Shown piece after piece: positions 9,186 through 16,881 of a stretch of 64,000 bases of DNA. Location of the stretch: positions 124,001 through 188,000 of the forward strand of contig PGYK01000002.1 in the NCBI GenBank assembly GCA_002839605.1, read 5' to 3'. Both the position numbers and the translations under genes were made by a program. How positions within the stretch are numbered: the stretch's first letter is position 1; every line of letters begins with the position of its first letter. This stretch comes from Methanomicrobiales archaeon HGW-Methanomicrobiales-3 (GTDB lineage Archaea; Halobacteriota; Methanomicrobia; Methanomicrobiales; Methanospirillaceae). Below the pieces are notes generated by a model, which saw only the letters and a list, made by a program, of their open reading frames with translations, searched no databases and had not been told where the DNA came from.

Positions 9186-9281
9186 GATTTTTTCTGAACC
9201 GATCCGGTGCATCCACGTTTCACCAGAAGAGACTATTCCGGTCAGGCATCCCTGCCAGAAAAGAGCGAAGGGGAAAAATCC

Positions 9282-9734
9282 CTATTTCACCCGGGTGAAC
9301 GAGTCGATCGAAGCGCTGTAGGGCGAGCCGTCCTCAAGGTAGGTGATCTCGATGGTGTCCGGCCCGAGGATCTCCCCAAAGCAGTAGCCGCCGGTCTGTT
9401 CGGACATTGCAAACGTCCTGCCCTCCCGGCCGATGACGCCGGCAAACTCTGTTGCCGATTCGGTGCCGTTCACCACAAAGAGGATCCGGCCGGCGAAGAC
9501 CCGGTCTTTCTGTTCGGTGACGATCATCCGGATGTCAAGGTCGCGGTAATCGGAGAATCCCACGCCCTCCTCATATCCCGCGGAAGGTCCGTTCCAGGTT
9601 CCGACAAGGCTGGGGATGGTTGGTGCGGTAGTCGGGGTTGTTGCCGGAGTTGTTGCTGCCAACGGTGCGGAGGCGGTACATCCTGCGGCGAGGACGGCGA
9701 GGATGACGATCAGAAGGATACCTGCATTTCTCAT
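9282..9734 (-). CDS. Lipoprotein, unknown function
   Basis: The 150-residue protein starts at ATG 9734 (MRNAGILLIVILAVLAAGC). The hydrophobic stretch ending LAAGC is a lipobox, so it is probably a lipid-anchored extracytoplasmic protein. A Thr/Pro/Ala linker (TTPATTPTTAPT) leads to a beta-rich domain of about 110 residues (SLVGTWNGPSAGYEEG ... IEITYLEDGSPYSASIDSF). The opening 'LVGTW' and regular beta pattern suggest a small barrel similar in style to lipocalin-like or avidin-like lipoproteins, but no family is firmly recognised. The frame upstream to 9779 lacks signal-peptide logic. Confidence 0.75.
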   Translation of the reverse strand: MRNAGILLIVILAVLAAGCTASAPLAATTPATTPTTAPTIPSLVGTWNGPSAGYEEGVGFSDYRDLDIRMIVTEQKDRVFAGRILFVVNGTESATEFAGVIGREGRTFAMSEQTGGYCFGEILGPDTIEITYLEDGSPYSASIDSFTRVK

Positions 9735-9965
9735 GAACAGGCCATTGGGGAACCCGCGTGATAAATATAGCGGGTTCACGGATCGTTGACGGTATCCCCC
9801 ATGCGGGAATTAGGTATTCAGAGTCTCGTTTGGGTAGCCCGCAGGGTTGGTACCGTGAGGAAGAGACCGTTGCACTATCCAAAAACAGGTTGGCCGGTTT
9901 TTTACGTCCGGGGATAATTTTATCAGCCCTGCCCGGTTCTTCAATCTGCCCGTTCTTTTTGGATC

Positions 9966-11222
9966 CTACGGCCGGAAATCGATGAGCCATTTCCAGACCG
10001 GCATCACCTGTATCGTCACGTCCCCTTCCGTGATATACTCCTCCTGGTGATACGTGAGAATGAGGCCGGATTTCAGGTGGTTGGCTTGCAGGGCATTGAC
10101 AAGCCCGCCAGTCTCCCGGTCGCGGTTATCCTGCGAGAGTTCAAAGCAGACCTGGATGGCACTGGTGATCTTCCCCCGGTCTTCTGTGACAAAATCGCAT
10201 TCCTTTGGATTTTTGAAAAAGAAGACCGTCAGTCCCCGGCGCAAAAGTTCGATGAGGACGAGGTTCTCAAGAAGCCTGCCCCGGTCATCCGAAAACCGGA
10301 ATGCCACCGCATTGCGCATCCCGGTATCGATGCAGTAGAGTTTCTTTTCGTGGACATACTGTTTCTTGAGCGAGAAGTCGTACCGGAATATTTCAAAGAC
10401 CAGGTACGCTTCCTCAAGGAACCCGACATAGTCCCTGACCGACACCACGCTCTTGAACCCGAGGGTGTTTTTCAGGGCATTGTATGTCTGGGCATTTGCA
10501 AGGTTGGTGAAGATATACCGGGCGAGCTGGCGGAACCCCTTCACCTCCCGGATCCCATACCGGCTGATGATGTCCCGGTACAGGATGTCATCATAGGTCC
10601 GCTTGAGATAGTCAGGATCCTCAAACTTCAGGTACTCGGGAAATCCGCCGCCATCGAGATACCGATCGAATTCTGCAAGGATGGCGGCCTTCTTCTTCTC
10701 CGTGATCCGGCCGGGGGTCATGGACAAAAACCGCAGTACTTCCCGAAACGAGAACGGGTACAGGGTGATGACGGTGTACCGCCCGGTGAGCCGGGTGCCG
10801 AGTTCGGCCGAGAGGAGGTTTGCGTTGGACCCGGTGAGAAAGACCTTGTATCCTTCGTCATGGACCCGGCGGACGAACCGTTCCCAGCCGGTAACGTTCT
10901 GGACTTCATCGATGAAGAGGACTTTTGTGCCCGGGGAGGTCTTTTCGAAGACCAGCATGAGAGTGGGGAAGTCTGCTACCGTGAAGTCCATGAGCCGGTC
11001 GTCGTCGAAGTTGACGTATAAAAAATCGCTGTACTGTTCTGCGAGCTGGCGCATGAACGTTGATTTCCCGCACCTCCGTATGCCGGTGATGACGACAATG
11101 GCGCCACTCTTCGTAAACCGCCCGCAGTCGATCTCCCGGGGGATGCCCGGGTTGCGGGAAAGGAACGATTCTTTCTGGGATAGTACCAGTTCTTCGAGCT
11201 GCGGTGCGGAGATCATGTTCAT
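9966..11222 (-). CDS. AAA ATPase with DUF4143 (AAA_14 type)
   Basis: The 418-residue protein has Walker A GIRRCGKSTFMRQL near residue 52, Walker B VLFIDEVQNV with the typical 'W..FVR' follow-up, and a sensor segment FLTGSNANLLS. The C-terminal DUF4143 region contains RTYDDILYRDIISRYGI, a winged-helix-like segment, and a restriction-nuclease-like ending (ECDFVTED) that is common in this family. Such ATPases are abundant in archaea; their role is unknown, and a toxin-like or mobile-element link has been suggested. ATG 11222 is used; an in-frame TTG lies at 11228 and another ATG at 11216. The promoter overlaps two copies of a 13-bp repeat. Confidence 0.85.
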   Translation of the reverse strand: MNMISAPQLEELVLSQKESFLSRNPGIPREIDCGRFTKSGAIVVITGIRRCGKSTFMRQLAEQYSDFLYVNFDDDRLMDFTVADFPTLMLVFEKTSPGTKVLFIDEVQNVTGWERFVRRVHDEGYKVFLTGSNANLLSAELGTRLTGRYTVITLYPFSFREVLRFLSMTPGRITEKKKAAILAEFDRYLDGGGFPEYLKFEDPDYLKRTYDDILYRDIISRYGIREVKGFRQLARYIFTNLANAQTYNALKNTLGFKSVVSVRDYVGFLEEAYLVFEIFRYDFSLKKQYVHEKKLYCIDTGMRNAVAFRFSDDRGRLLENLVLIELLRRGLTVFFFKNPKECDFVTEDRGKITSAIQVCFELSQDNRDRETGGLVNALQANHLKSGLILTYHQEEYITEGDVTIQVMPVWKWLIDFRP

Positions 11223-11269
11223 TACCAATGTACACTTTTATCTGATTGTTTACATTACTAATGTATAAA
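11220..11269 (-). promoter_or_regulatory. ATPase promoter with two 13-bp operator-like repeats
   Basis: CATTACCAATGTA (11220-11232) and CATTACTAATGTA (11253-11265) differ at one base and are spaced 33 bp, about three helical turns. The minus-strand TATA element (TTTATACAT) lies in the upstream copy, and the downstream copy overlaps the start codon. This is a good layout for repression by a dimeric protein, possibly the ATPase itself. Confidence 0.5.
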
Positions 11270-11544
11270 ATTATTTCTCCGGAGGGGCAGTCATTCCCGG
11301 TCAACGGCCATTGCTGCAATCGCGGGTGTAGGAATGGGCTCAACGGTGATGTCGGCATGGCTGCCGGATGCCTCCGGCACCATGATGCGTAACCGTGCGC
11401 ACGGACCGTTTCATCTGCCGGCACAACCGTGTTGCAACCCCGCTGGCGCCACGGCTCGTCCGGGTCATTGGCAGCGTCGAAGACGAGGGGATCCTACAAC
11501 CATAATCACCCGGGGGATTTCCCTGGCAGCGGTCCCCTTCAGAA
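11270..11544. other. Intergenic stretch with no recognised gene
   Basis: Between the ATPase promoter and the terminator of the 40-residue peptide gene there are only short, uncharacteristic reading frames. I see no RNA gene or clear repeat. Confidence 0.5.
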
Positions 11545-11575
11545 TTAAAAAGGTGGGCAGGGGAGGTCCCCGCCC
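11545..11575 (-). terminator. Hairpin plus T-run terminator
   Basis: On the minus strand GGGC-GGGG / CCCC-GCCC (11555-11575) folds into a stem and is followed by TTTTTAATT. It lies 8 nt after the stop of the 40-residue peptide gene. Confidence 0.6.
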
Positions 11576-11583
11576 GGTTGTTC

Positions 11584-11706
11584 TTAGAACTTTCCTCCCA
11601 TGTGGTCGAGGACCCGGTCCCACATCACGAGGAGCCCGGGGATGATGACGTAGGCGATGAGCCCGGCGCCGAGGAAGGCGCCGGTGATGATGAGTTCGTT
11701 CTCCAT
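11584..11706 (-). CDS. 40-residue single-span membrane peptide
   Basis: ATG 11706 to TAA 11584 encodes a peptide with a hydrophobic span (LIITGAFLGAGLIAYVIIPG) and a short charged tail (MWDRVLDHMGGKF). Its ribosome site AAGGAGGGGG overlaps the stop codon of the upstream gene, so the two are transcribed and probably translated together. A hairpin terminator follows at once. The peptide may be a membrane partner of the upstream protein; function is unknown. Confidence 0.7.
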   Translation of the reverse strand: MENELIITGAFLGAGLIAYVIIPGLLVMWDRVLDHMGGKF

Positions 11707-11718
11707 GCTTCCCCCTCC

Positions 11719-12222
11719 TTACGCCAGCGCCGGGACGGTGTCCGCCCAGGTCTCGACTTTGGTCCGGATGGCGTCGTCCGAGTACGAGGTGAGGCTCACG
11801 CTCTCCCGGCCGAAGGTGACGAAGTACAGTTCCCCGTTGGGGTCGTGGCACTTGAGGGTGGCCGAGTAGGTCTCGTTTCCGAGATCCCGGACCGCCGTGC
11901 CCCCGTGGGCTGCGGCAAGGCCGGTGTCGGCGAGGAGCGCAGCGGCGCCGGCAGTGAACCCGGCGATGGTGTCGAACTTCGAGGAGTCGGTGCCCACGGT
12001 CTTTGCCTCCGTGTCCTGGTACACGAGTTTGGTGACGTAGTACTCCCTGGTCTTCTCAACGGCCGGGTGGGTGACGCCGGCAGTCATGTATTCCACGCAG
12101 CCGAACGGGTTTGTGGTGAGCACCGATGCGACGATGGCATCGAATGCCGCAACGTCCGTAATCGGGCTTGCGAGTGTTCTGAGTGCGGTCTTGACGGTTG
12201 TTTTCTGGATAAAGTCTGCCAT
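11719..12222 (-). CDS. Conserved protein of unknown function, with a truncated paralogue at 27.36 kb
   Basis: The 167-residue protein starts MADFIQKTTVKTALRTLASP (ATG 12222; the frame continues to 12336, but the 27.36-kb paralogue also starts at MADF). It is rich in Ala and Thr, has no signal peptide and no recognised catalytic motif. A C-terminal beta-rich part (NGELYFVTFGRESVSLTSYS) follows an Ala/Gly helical segment (FTAGAAALLADTGLAAAHGG). It is followed by a co-transcribed 40-residue membrane peptide and a terminator. The paralogue's place beside an integrated element suggests a mobile-element or virus-linked family, but this is inference. A TATA-like TATAAGTGTATG lies near 12340. Confidence 0.65.
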   Translation of the reverse strand: MADFIQKTTVKTALRTLASPITDVAAFDAIVASVLTTNPFGCVEYMTAGVTHPAVEKTREYYVTKLVYQDTEAKTVGTDSSKFDTIAGFTAGAAALLADTGLAAAHGGTAVRDLGNETYSATLKCHDPNGELYFVTFGRESVSLTSYSDDAIRTKVETWADTVPALA

Positions 12223-12776
12223 GTTTTTTCTCAACTCTTTTTGGTTTTGCTTGTTTTGTCCGGCAGGTCCTGCAGAACCTGGCGGGCGGGAAGAATCCAC
12301 GAGGATTCTTCGCGGTCTCCGGGGCCCCTTTGACATACACTTATACGTCGTGAAAGGGCTTAGTCGTGACTGAACCGCTGGTTTTTTTGGAAAACGGCCG
12401 GGTATGCGCAGCGGGTTTGGGGAATTACGTGAATATCGGGGGGCGATTATCCGGGAAAAAACGGGGTACTCGTTGCACCGGTTGCCACATGGGAGTGACC
12501 GGGATCATGGTACCTGTGACCGGCGGGAATTTTTCTTTACTACGATTGGACCAGTGGGGATTTATGCCCCGGCTCTGGTATCCGGAATGGGATATCGGGC
12601 CTGTCCTGGCAACGGAGGGGAACGATACGATCTCATCTCTTAAAAAAAAGAACGTTCCTTTCGGAGATCCTGACACTCTCCATGACATAGTTATGAATAT
12701 TGGGAGAAATACCAATACATACGAATCCGGAACTGACAATGGCACAAAATTATCAGAATTTTTTCCCGGTGCGTCC
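12223..12776. other. 554-bp divergent intergenic region
   Basis: It contains the putative promoter of the minus-strand gene near 12340 and the upstream region of the exported deaminase. An open frame in phase with the deaminase reaches back to 12366, but it has no protein-like character and precedes a clear signal peptide, so I treat it as non-coding. Confidence 0.5.
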
Positions 12777-14306
12777 ATGAAGCCGGGCAAGACGCTGCTC
12801 ACCCTCATTTTCATTATTGCGCTCACCAGCTGGTGTCCCGTAAGTTCGACAACGATCCCCTGTTTTATCAACCCGCTCTCACCGGATCACGACCTCGTTA
12901 TCATCGACCGTTACTTTGAATCTGTCCGTTCCGATCCAGAAGAGATCCGGGCATTTTTTTATACAATGCCAAAAGGCGGGGATCTCCACACCCATCTCTC
13001 CGGAAACGTCTATGCTGAGGACATCATCGACATCGCAGCCCGGCACAATCTCGTTGTCGACCCCGCAACCGGGCAACTCTTTGATCCCGCAACCGGACAA
13101 CCCTCTGGTGTGCAGATGCCAGCGTCAGTTGTCCCGGTCACTGCCGCATACAGCAATGCCACCCTGTATGACGCACTGGTTGGATCCTGGTCCATGCGGG
13201 ATTATATTCCGGGCAACCAGTCGGGACATGACCAGTTCTTTGGGACATTCGACCTGATCGACCCGGTAACGTATTACAATGGCGACGTCATAGCCACGAT
13301 CCGCAACCGGGCGGCAGACGAAAATATCCAGTATCTTGAGCTGATGACGTCCCAGACCGACACGGAACAGGTACACGAGATCGTAGCGGCCGTGGACTGG
13401 GATGACAACTTCAGCGTGATGCGAAAGAACCTCCTCGATGCGGGGCTCGATGAGATCATTGACCGGAAGGTGCGGACACATGAATTCTATGACCGGGAAT
13501 CGTGGGAACTCGCGAGCCCGGCGGGAAAGAATGTGACGGTACGGTATATCTATGAGGCCCTCCGGTTTTACCCGAAAAAAGAGGTTTTTGCCAATCTTCT
13601 CCAGGCATTTGAGATCGCCGACCGGTGCCCCGTAGTCGTTGGCATTAACTTAGTGGGCGATGAGGCTGACGATTATTCCCGGACCGATTACCACCTCCAC
13701 ATGGAGATGGTATCGTACCTTGCCTCGGTCTATCCCCAGGTCTCTGTCTCCCACCATGCCGGTGAGCTGACGTACGGTCTCGTCCCAGAAGAAGACCTCC
13801 GGTTCCATATAGCCGATGCGGTGTATACCGGAAAAGCCTCGCGGATAGGCCACGGGGTATCTATCCTTTCCGAAGATGCCTGGCAGGAAACCCTCGCTGA
13901 AATGAAAAAACGGGACATTCCTGTTGAGATTCTCCTGACCAGCAACGAACAGATCCTCTCGATCAGTGGTCATGACCACCCGGTATCGGTGTACCTGGAT
14001 CACCAGGTTCCGGTGGTGATTGCCACCGATGATCCGGGCATTGAGAGAACCGACCTGTCCGGGGAGTTTGTCAAGCTCACGCTCCAGCATCCTGAACTAC
14101 GGTATGAGGATATCCGTGCTATCACCATCAACAGCATCCGGTTCAGTTACCTCCCCGGGCCTGAGAAGGAACTGATGCTTGTGCAGTTTAATGAACGCCT
14201 TGAACCGTTCGAAAGATCGATTGCGAAACGAGAGCGGCCGTTCATGATTACGGCTCTCCCTTCATTCTTTAAGGAACCCTGCCGGGTGCAGGATACCGCC
14301 CTTTGA
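12777..14306 (+). CDS. Exported adenosine deaminase-like metal hydrolase
   Basis: The 509-residue protein starts at ATG 12777 with a signal peptide (MKPGKTLLTLIFIIALTSWC). The mature part has the amidohydrolase/adenosine deaminase ligands: GDLHTHLSGN (HxH), SVSHHAGEL (His), SRIGHGVSIL (His next to Gly) and VIATDDPGIERT (Asp pair). This set matches the adenosine deaminase/ADGF group, which converts adenosine or a related nucleoside to inosine plus ammonia using Zn2+. The export signal points to use of external nucleosides. A lipobox is not clear although Cys occurs at the end of the signal. True substrate may be another purine derivative. Confidence 0.85.
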   Translation: MKPGKTLLTLIFIIALTSWCPVSSTTIPCFINPLSPDHDLVIIDRYFESVRSDPEEIRAFFYTMPKGGDLHTHLSGNVYAEDIIDIAARHNLVVDPATGQLFDPATGQPSGVQMPASVVPVTAAYSNATLYDALVGSWSMRDYIPGNQSGHDQFFGTFDLIDPVTYYNGDVIATIRNRAADENIQYLELMTSQTDTEQVHEIVAAVDWDDNFSVMRKNLLDAGLDEIIDRKVRTHEFYDRESWELASPAGKNVTVRYIYEALRFYPKKEVFANLLQAFEIADRCPVVVGINLVGDEADDYSRTDYHLHMEMVSYLASVYPQVSVSHHAGELTYGLVPEEDLRFHIADAVYTGKASRIGHGVSILSEDAWQETLAEMKKRDIPVEILLTSNEQILSISGHDHPVSVYLDHQVPVVIATDDPGIERTDLSGEFVKLTLQHPELRYEDIRAITINSIRFSYLPGPEKELMLVQFNERLEPFERSIAKRERPFMITALPSFFKEPCRVQDTAL

Positions 14307-14701
14307 GCCGGGTGATCCGTTGTTTTTCGGGAGGCTGGTATCGCGTTTCGCAAACGCTTCGATTCGGTCTTCTGAGGTTTTTACCGTTCCCGGGGTCGTC
14401 ATGATGTTTTTTTGCCCATCGTCTTACGGTTCATTCGGGGCTGTTGCATGTTTCTCCCCTCTCTTTTGGCAGTCCGCATCTTTTCTTCAGCGAATACGAC
14501 TGCTATGGTTTTGATCTCCCTTGCTGCGTTCACCCGCAGGCACCCGACTGGTGCTCTTGAAAGCGGACATACATTATGTCACGATCTTCGGACAGAAACT
14601 CTGGCACGCTACACTCGGGTTTATTCGTTCACCCCCGGCGTTTATCGTGGTGGTCGCTACGAAGGAATCACCTGAAGTAACTTATTTGCAAAGTGCTTGT
14701 A
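14307..14701. other. Intergenic region with no recognised gene
   Basis: About 395 bp after the deaminase gene show only short, unconvincing frames. It leads into a decayed gene fragment. Confidence 0.45.
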
Positions 14702-14849
14702 ATTCGCCCGCGTTGTGGAGGAGGTGGAGCGGATTTGTGAGCGGCAGGTGGCATCGGGTAGGGAGATTGAGGGGTTGTGCGAGTGGGTGAAGGCGAGGGT
14801 GGTTGAGGGGGAAGTTGGCAGGACAATCCTGCTCACGCATATTCTTTGA
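14702..14849 (+). pseudogene. Decayed gene fragment, copy 1 (C-terminal end)
   Basis: The frame TTC GCC CGC GTT... reads FARVVEEVERICERQVASG, then REIEGLCEWVKARVVEGEVG, and ends at TGA 14849. It has no start codon and is preceded by a stop at 14700. The composition is protein-like (alternating charged and hydrophobic residues), so it looks like the end of a lost gene. Its first 87 bp recur at 15540-15627, on the other side of the HepT/MntA pair. Confidence 0.6.
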
Positions 14850-15177
14850 GCAGCACCTTCACCGCAGCCGCAAGCGGTGCGAGATCGTGCCGGCTCGTCT
14901 CCCAGATGATCGTCGGGCTGATCATGAAATAGCCGTGTACCCTCTTGTCCCGCATTCCGCTGAACTCCTTCCAGGGGACATCCGGGTGGCGATCGATGAT
15001 CTCCTGCGGGATCTTCTTGATCGCTTCTCCTATCACGACAAAATTGAGAATGATTGCCTCACGGGTTTTCCGGTCGGCAAGCAGTTGCTCGTAGGTCATG
15101 TCCTGCGTGTAGGACTGGATCGTGGAGATGGCATCGTCAATATCCGTGAGATACAATCTCATCTCACGTTTAGACAT
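14833..15177 (-). CDS. hepT: HepT-like HEPN ribonuclease toxin (DUF86)
   Basis: The 114-residue helical protein has the HEPN RX4H motif in MRDKRVHGYF (Arg-Asp-Lys-Arg-Val-His) and the usual preceding block NFVVIGEAIKKIP. In HepT/MntA modules HepT is a ribonuclease toxin that its nucleotidyltransferase partner silences by adding AMP to the conserved Tyr just after the RX4H motif; a Tyr is present here (HGYF). It overlaps the upstream mntA gene by 8 bp, the usual order antitoxin then toxin. Its 3' end overlaps a decayed gene fragment on the other strand. Confidence 0.9.
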   Translation of the reverse strand: MSKREMRLYLTDIDDAISTIQSYTQDMTYEQLLADRKTREAIILNFVVIGEAIKKIPQEIIDRHPDVPWKEFSGMRDKRVHGYFMISPTIIWETSRHDLAPLAAAVKVLLKEYA

Positions 15178-15466
15178 AGATGACCTCGGCGAGCACGTCC
15201 TGTCGGATCACCGGTTTTAAGGAATCTGATGTCACCAGGTCCACCTGTTCCCCGAGGCGCTCGGAAAGGAAATGTTCAAGCCGCATGAAGGTGACGAACC
15301 CCACCGGCTTTGAGAACTCCACCAGCAGGTCGATATCGCTGGTGCCCGTCTGCTCGTTCCGGGCAACTGAGCCAAACACTCCGATAGTTTTGACAAAATA
15401 CTCTTTTGCCACTTCCCCTTTGAGGTTTTTTAAGGAGGCGAGGATATCCTGCCGGGTGGACTTCAT
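15170..15466 (-). CDS. mntA: MntA-like minimal nucleotidyltransferase antitoxin
   Basis: The 98-residue protein has the nucleotidyltransferase signature VFGSVARNEQTGTSDIDLLV (GSxARx..SDxDLLV) with both metal-binding Asp residues, followed by MRLEHFLSERLGEQVDLV. It is the antitoxin of the HepT/MntA pair and should AMPylate HepT. Start ATG 15466 is followed directly by a full-length family N-terminus. The pair is bracketed by two copies of a decayed gene, so the module was probably acquired. Confidence 0.9.
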   Translation of the reverse strand: MKSTRQDILASLKNLKGEVAKEYFVKTIGVFGSVARNEQTGTSDIDLLVEFSKPVGFVTFMRLEHFLSERLGEQVDLVTSDSLKPVIRQDVLAEVIYV

Positions 15467-15539
15467 GGCTGTACCTATGTAACAGTGGGTGATGAACTAT
15501 TAATAAATATTTTAAGGACGGGGGTGTCTTCCGGCAGCA

Positions 15540-15627
15540 GTTCGCCCGTGTTGGGGAAGCGGTGGCGCGGATTCGTGAGCGGCAGGTGGCGTCGGGAGGG
15601 AGATTGAGGGGTTGTGCGAGTGGGTGA
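15540..15627 (+). repeat. Decayed gene fragment, copy 2 (direct repeat of 14702-14789)
   Basis: 87 bp with about eight differences from copy 1. It reads FRQQFARVGEAVARIRERQV before a 1-nt deletion breaks the frame in the GGGAGGGAG run. Together with copy 1 it brackets hepT-mntA in direct orientation. The rest of 15467-15837 shows nothing recognisable. Confidence 0.75.
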
Positions 15628-15837
15628 TGTAAGATCCGTCGGTAATTTCTCATGAGCGGGTATCACTGTTTAGGGATAGGTATTTCAGGGTATCAGTGAT
15701 GGGGGGTAGCCGGCGGTCTGGATGCGGAGGTATCCGGTTGTGCATTCCTTGCGGGCGATGGGGATTACAGACCGGGCCTTATCCAGGCAACTGCCTGACT
15801 TAATCCGGCAGCGGGATAAGGCGATTGCAGCGCAGAG

Positions 15838-16107
15838 TCATACATTCCGGTAGACCGAGCTGCGATGATCGATGGTAATGACAAAGATCACGAGTATGCC
15901 GTTGTCAATGGTGAGGATCGCCCGGAAGCTGCCGATGCGACAGGAATAGATCGGTACGTGCTCGTGACCCTTGAGTTTCTTGACGCATGCCTGCGGGTTT
16001 TCTTCCGCGGCAAGATCGTTTAACGCCGCTCGGATACGCCGGGCATCTTTTTTCGGAATTGCCAGCAGGTCTTTCTGTGCCCCGCGGGAGAGGTGAACCG
16101 TATACAC
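15838..16107 (-). CDS. RelE/ParE-family toxin
   Basis: The 89-residue protein MYTVHLSRGAQKDLLAIPKK ... has the RelE fold pattern: N-terminal strand, two helices (KDARRIRAALNDLA), then KKLKGHEHVPIYSCRIGSFRAI and a closing strand with VITIDHRSSVY. The conserved 'R(I)GSFRAI' and the terminal His/Arg/Tyr are typical of mRNA-cleaving RelE toxins that work at the ribosome. It lies 1 bp after its antitoxin gene in the same direction. Confidence 0.88.
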   Translation of the reverse strand: MYTVHLSRGAQKDLLAIPKKDARRIRAALNDLAAEENPQACVKKLKGHEHVPIYSCRIGSFRAILTIDNGILVIFVITIDHRSSVYRNV

Positions 16108-16108
16108 G

Positions 16109-16339
16109 TCAGATCCCGTGGGCGTCGCAGAACTCGTTGAGTTCCCGGGTCTTCTTGTTCCGGATGTCGGCGAGCCCCTCTTCGATTGCCTTGATGGTCT
16201 CTTCGCTCACCATTGTTGAGTCCACCTGGGAATCCATGAGCCGGGTGATGACCTCATCGTAGGTTTCCCTGGGGTGTGTCCGGAATTTGGTGAGTGACTC
16301 CTTAGTCTCTTTCCGGATCCGGATGGGGATGCTCTCCAT
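16109..16339 (-). CDS. Antitoxin of the RelE pair
   Basis: The 76-residue protein begins MESIPIRIRKETKESLTKFR, a ribbon-helix-helix-like DNA-binding N-terminus. It carries on with TYDEVITRLMDS, a pattern common in archaeal VapB/RelB-type antitoxins, and an acidic helical C-terminus that would wrap the toxin. Position directly upstream of the relE-like gene supports the role. It probably represses its own promoter. Confidence 0.8.
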   Translation of the reverse strand: MESIPIRIRKETKESLTKFRTHPRETYDEVITRLMDSQVDSTMVSEETIKAIEEGLADIRNKKTRELNEFCDAHGI

Positions 16340-16477
16340 GATCCTATGTAGTGCGGGGTAGCATATCAGACTACTGGTGTATGCATGCGTGCAACAAAAA
16401 AGGAAAAAGGCCGGGTGTTCCGAATGTCAGGATGCGGATGATTGCTGTAAAAAGATATTGAGTATCGCTTATGGGGA

Positions 16478-16810
16478 ATGGAGGTGGCGCGGGTGTTTCT
16501 CAATCCGCCGTTCGGGCCCGGTGTCGAGCGGTGGTTTTCGAAGTTATACCAGGAGCGGTCCGCAGGCCGGACCACGGAGGCGATTGTGTTGTGGAAATCG
16601 GCGACCGAGACTGCTGCGTGGAAGACGCTAACGGCGATCTCGTGCCGGGTGTGTTTTCCATCGGCACGGATCCGTTTTGTGGGGCCTGCTGGCTATGAGG
16701 GTCCCGGTCCGACGTTTTCACCGGCACTGTTTTATGTTGGCGAGAGACCGGAGCGGTTCGAGCGGGCGTTTGCGGGGATTGGGGCTGTATGGGTCGTGCC
16801 GGGGAAATGA
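16478..16810 (+). pseudogene. C-terminal fragment of a phage-type DNA adenine methylase
   Basis: The frame reads RVFLNPPFGPGVERWFSKLY then TEAIVLWKSATETAAWKTL and ends RFERAFAGIGAVWVVPGK. The NPPF catalytic tetrapeptide and the spacing to the W...K and 'ALFYVGERPERF' blocks match phage N6-adenine methylases (Dam, PF05869 type). About half of the usual length, including the SAM-binding N-terminus, is missing, and a stop codon lies shortly upstream. A 110-residue product from ATG 16478 is possible but unlikely to be active. Confidence 0.6.
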
Positions 16811-16881
16811 GAGAATTCTCCATATACTTTTTAAAAAACAGGTCAATAGCATTTTTTATGTTCAGATATAAATGACCAGTA

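Noticed and set aside
12366-12776. Upstream extension of the deaminase frame by 137 codons
   Set aside because: It precedes a clear signal peptide at 12777 and has no protein-like content.
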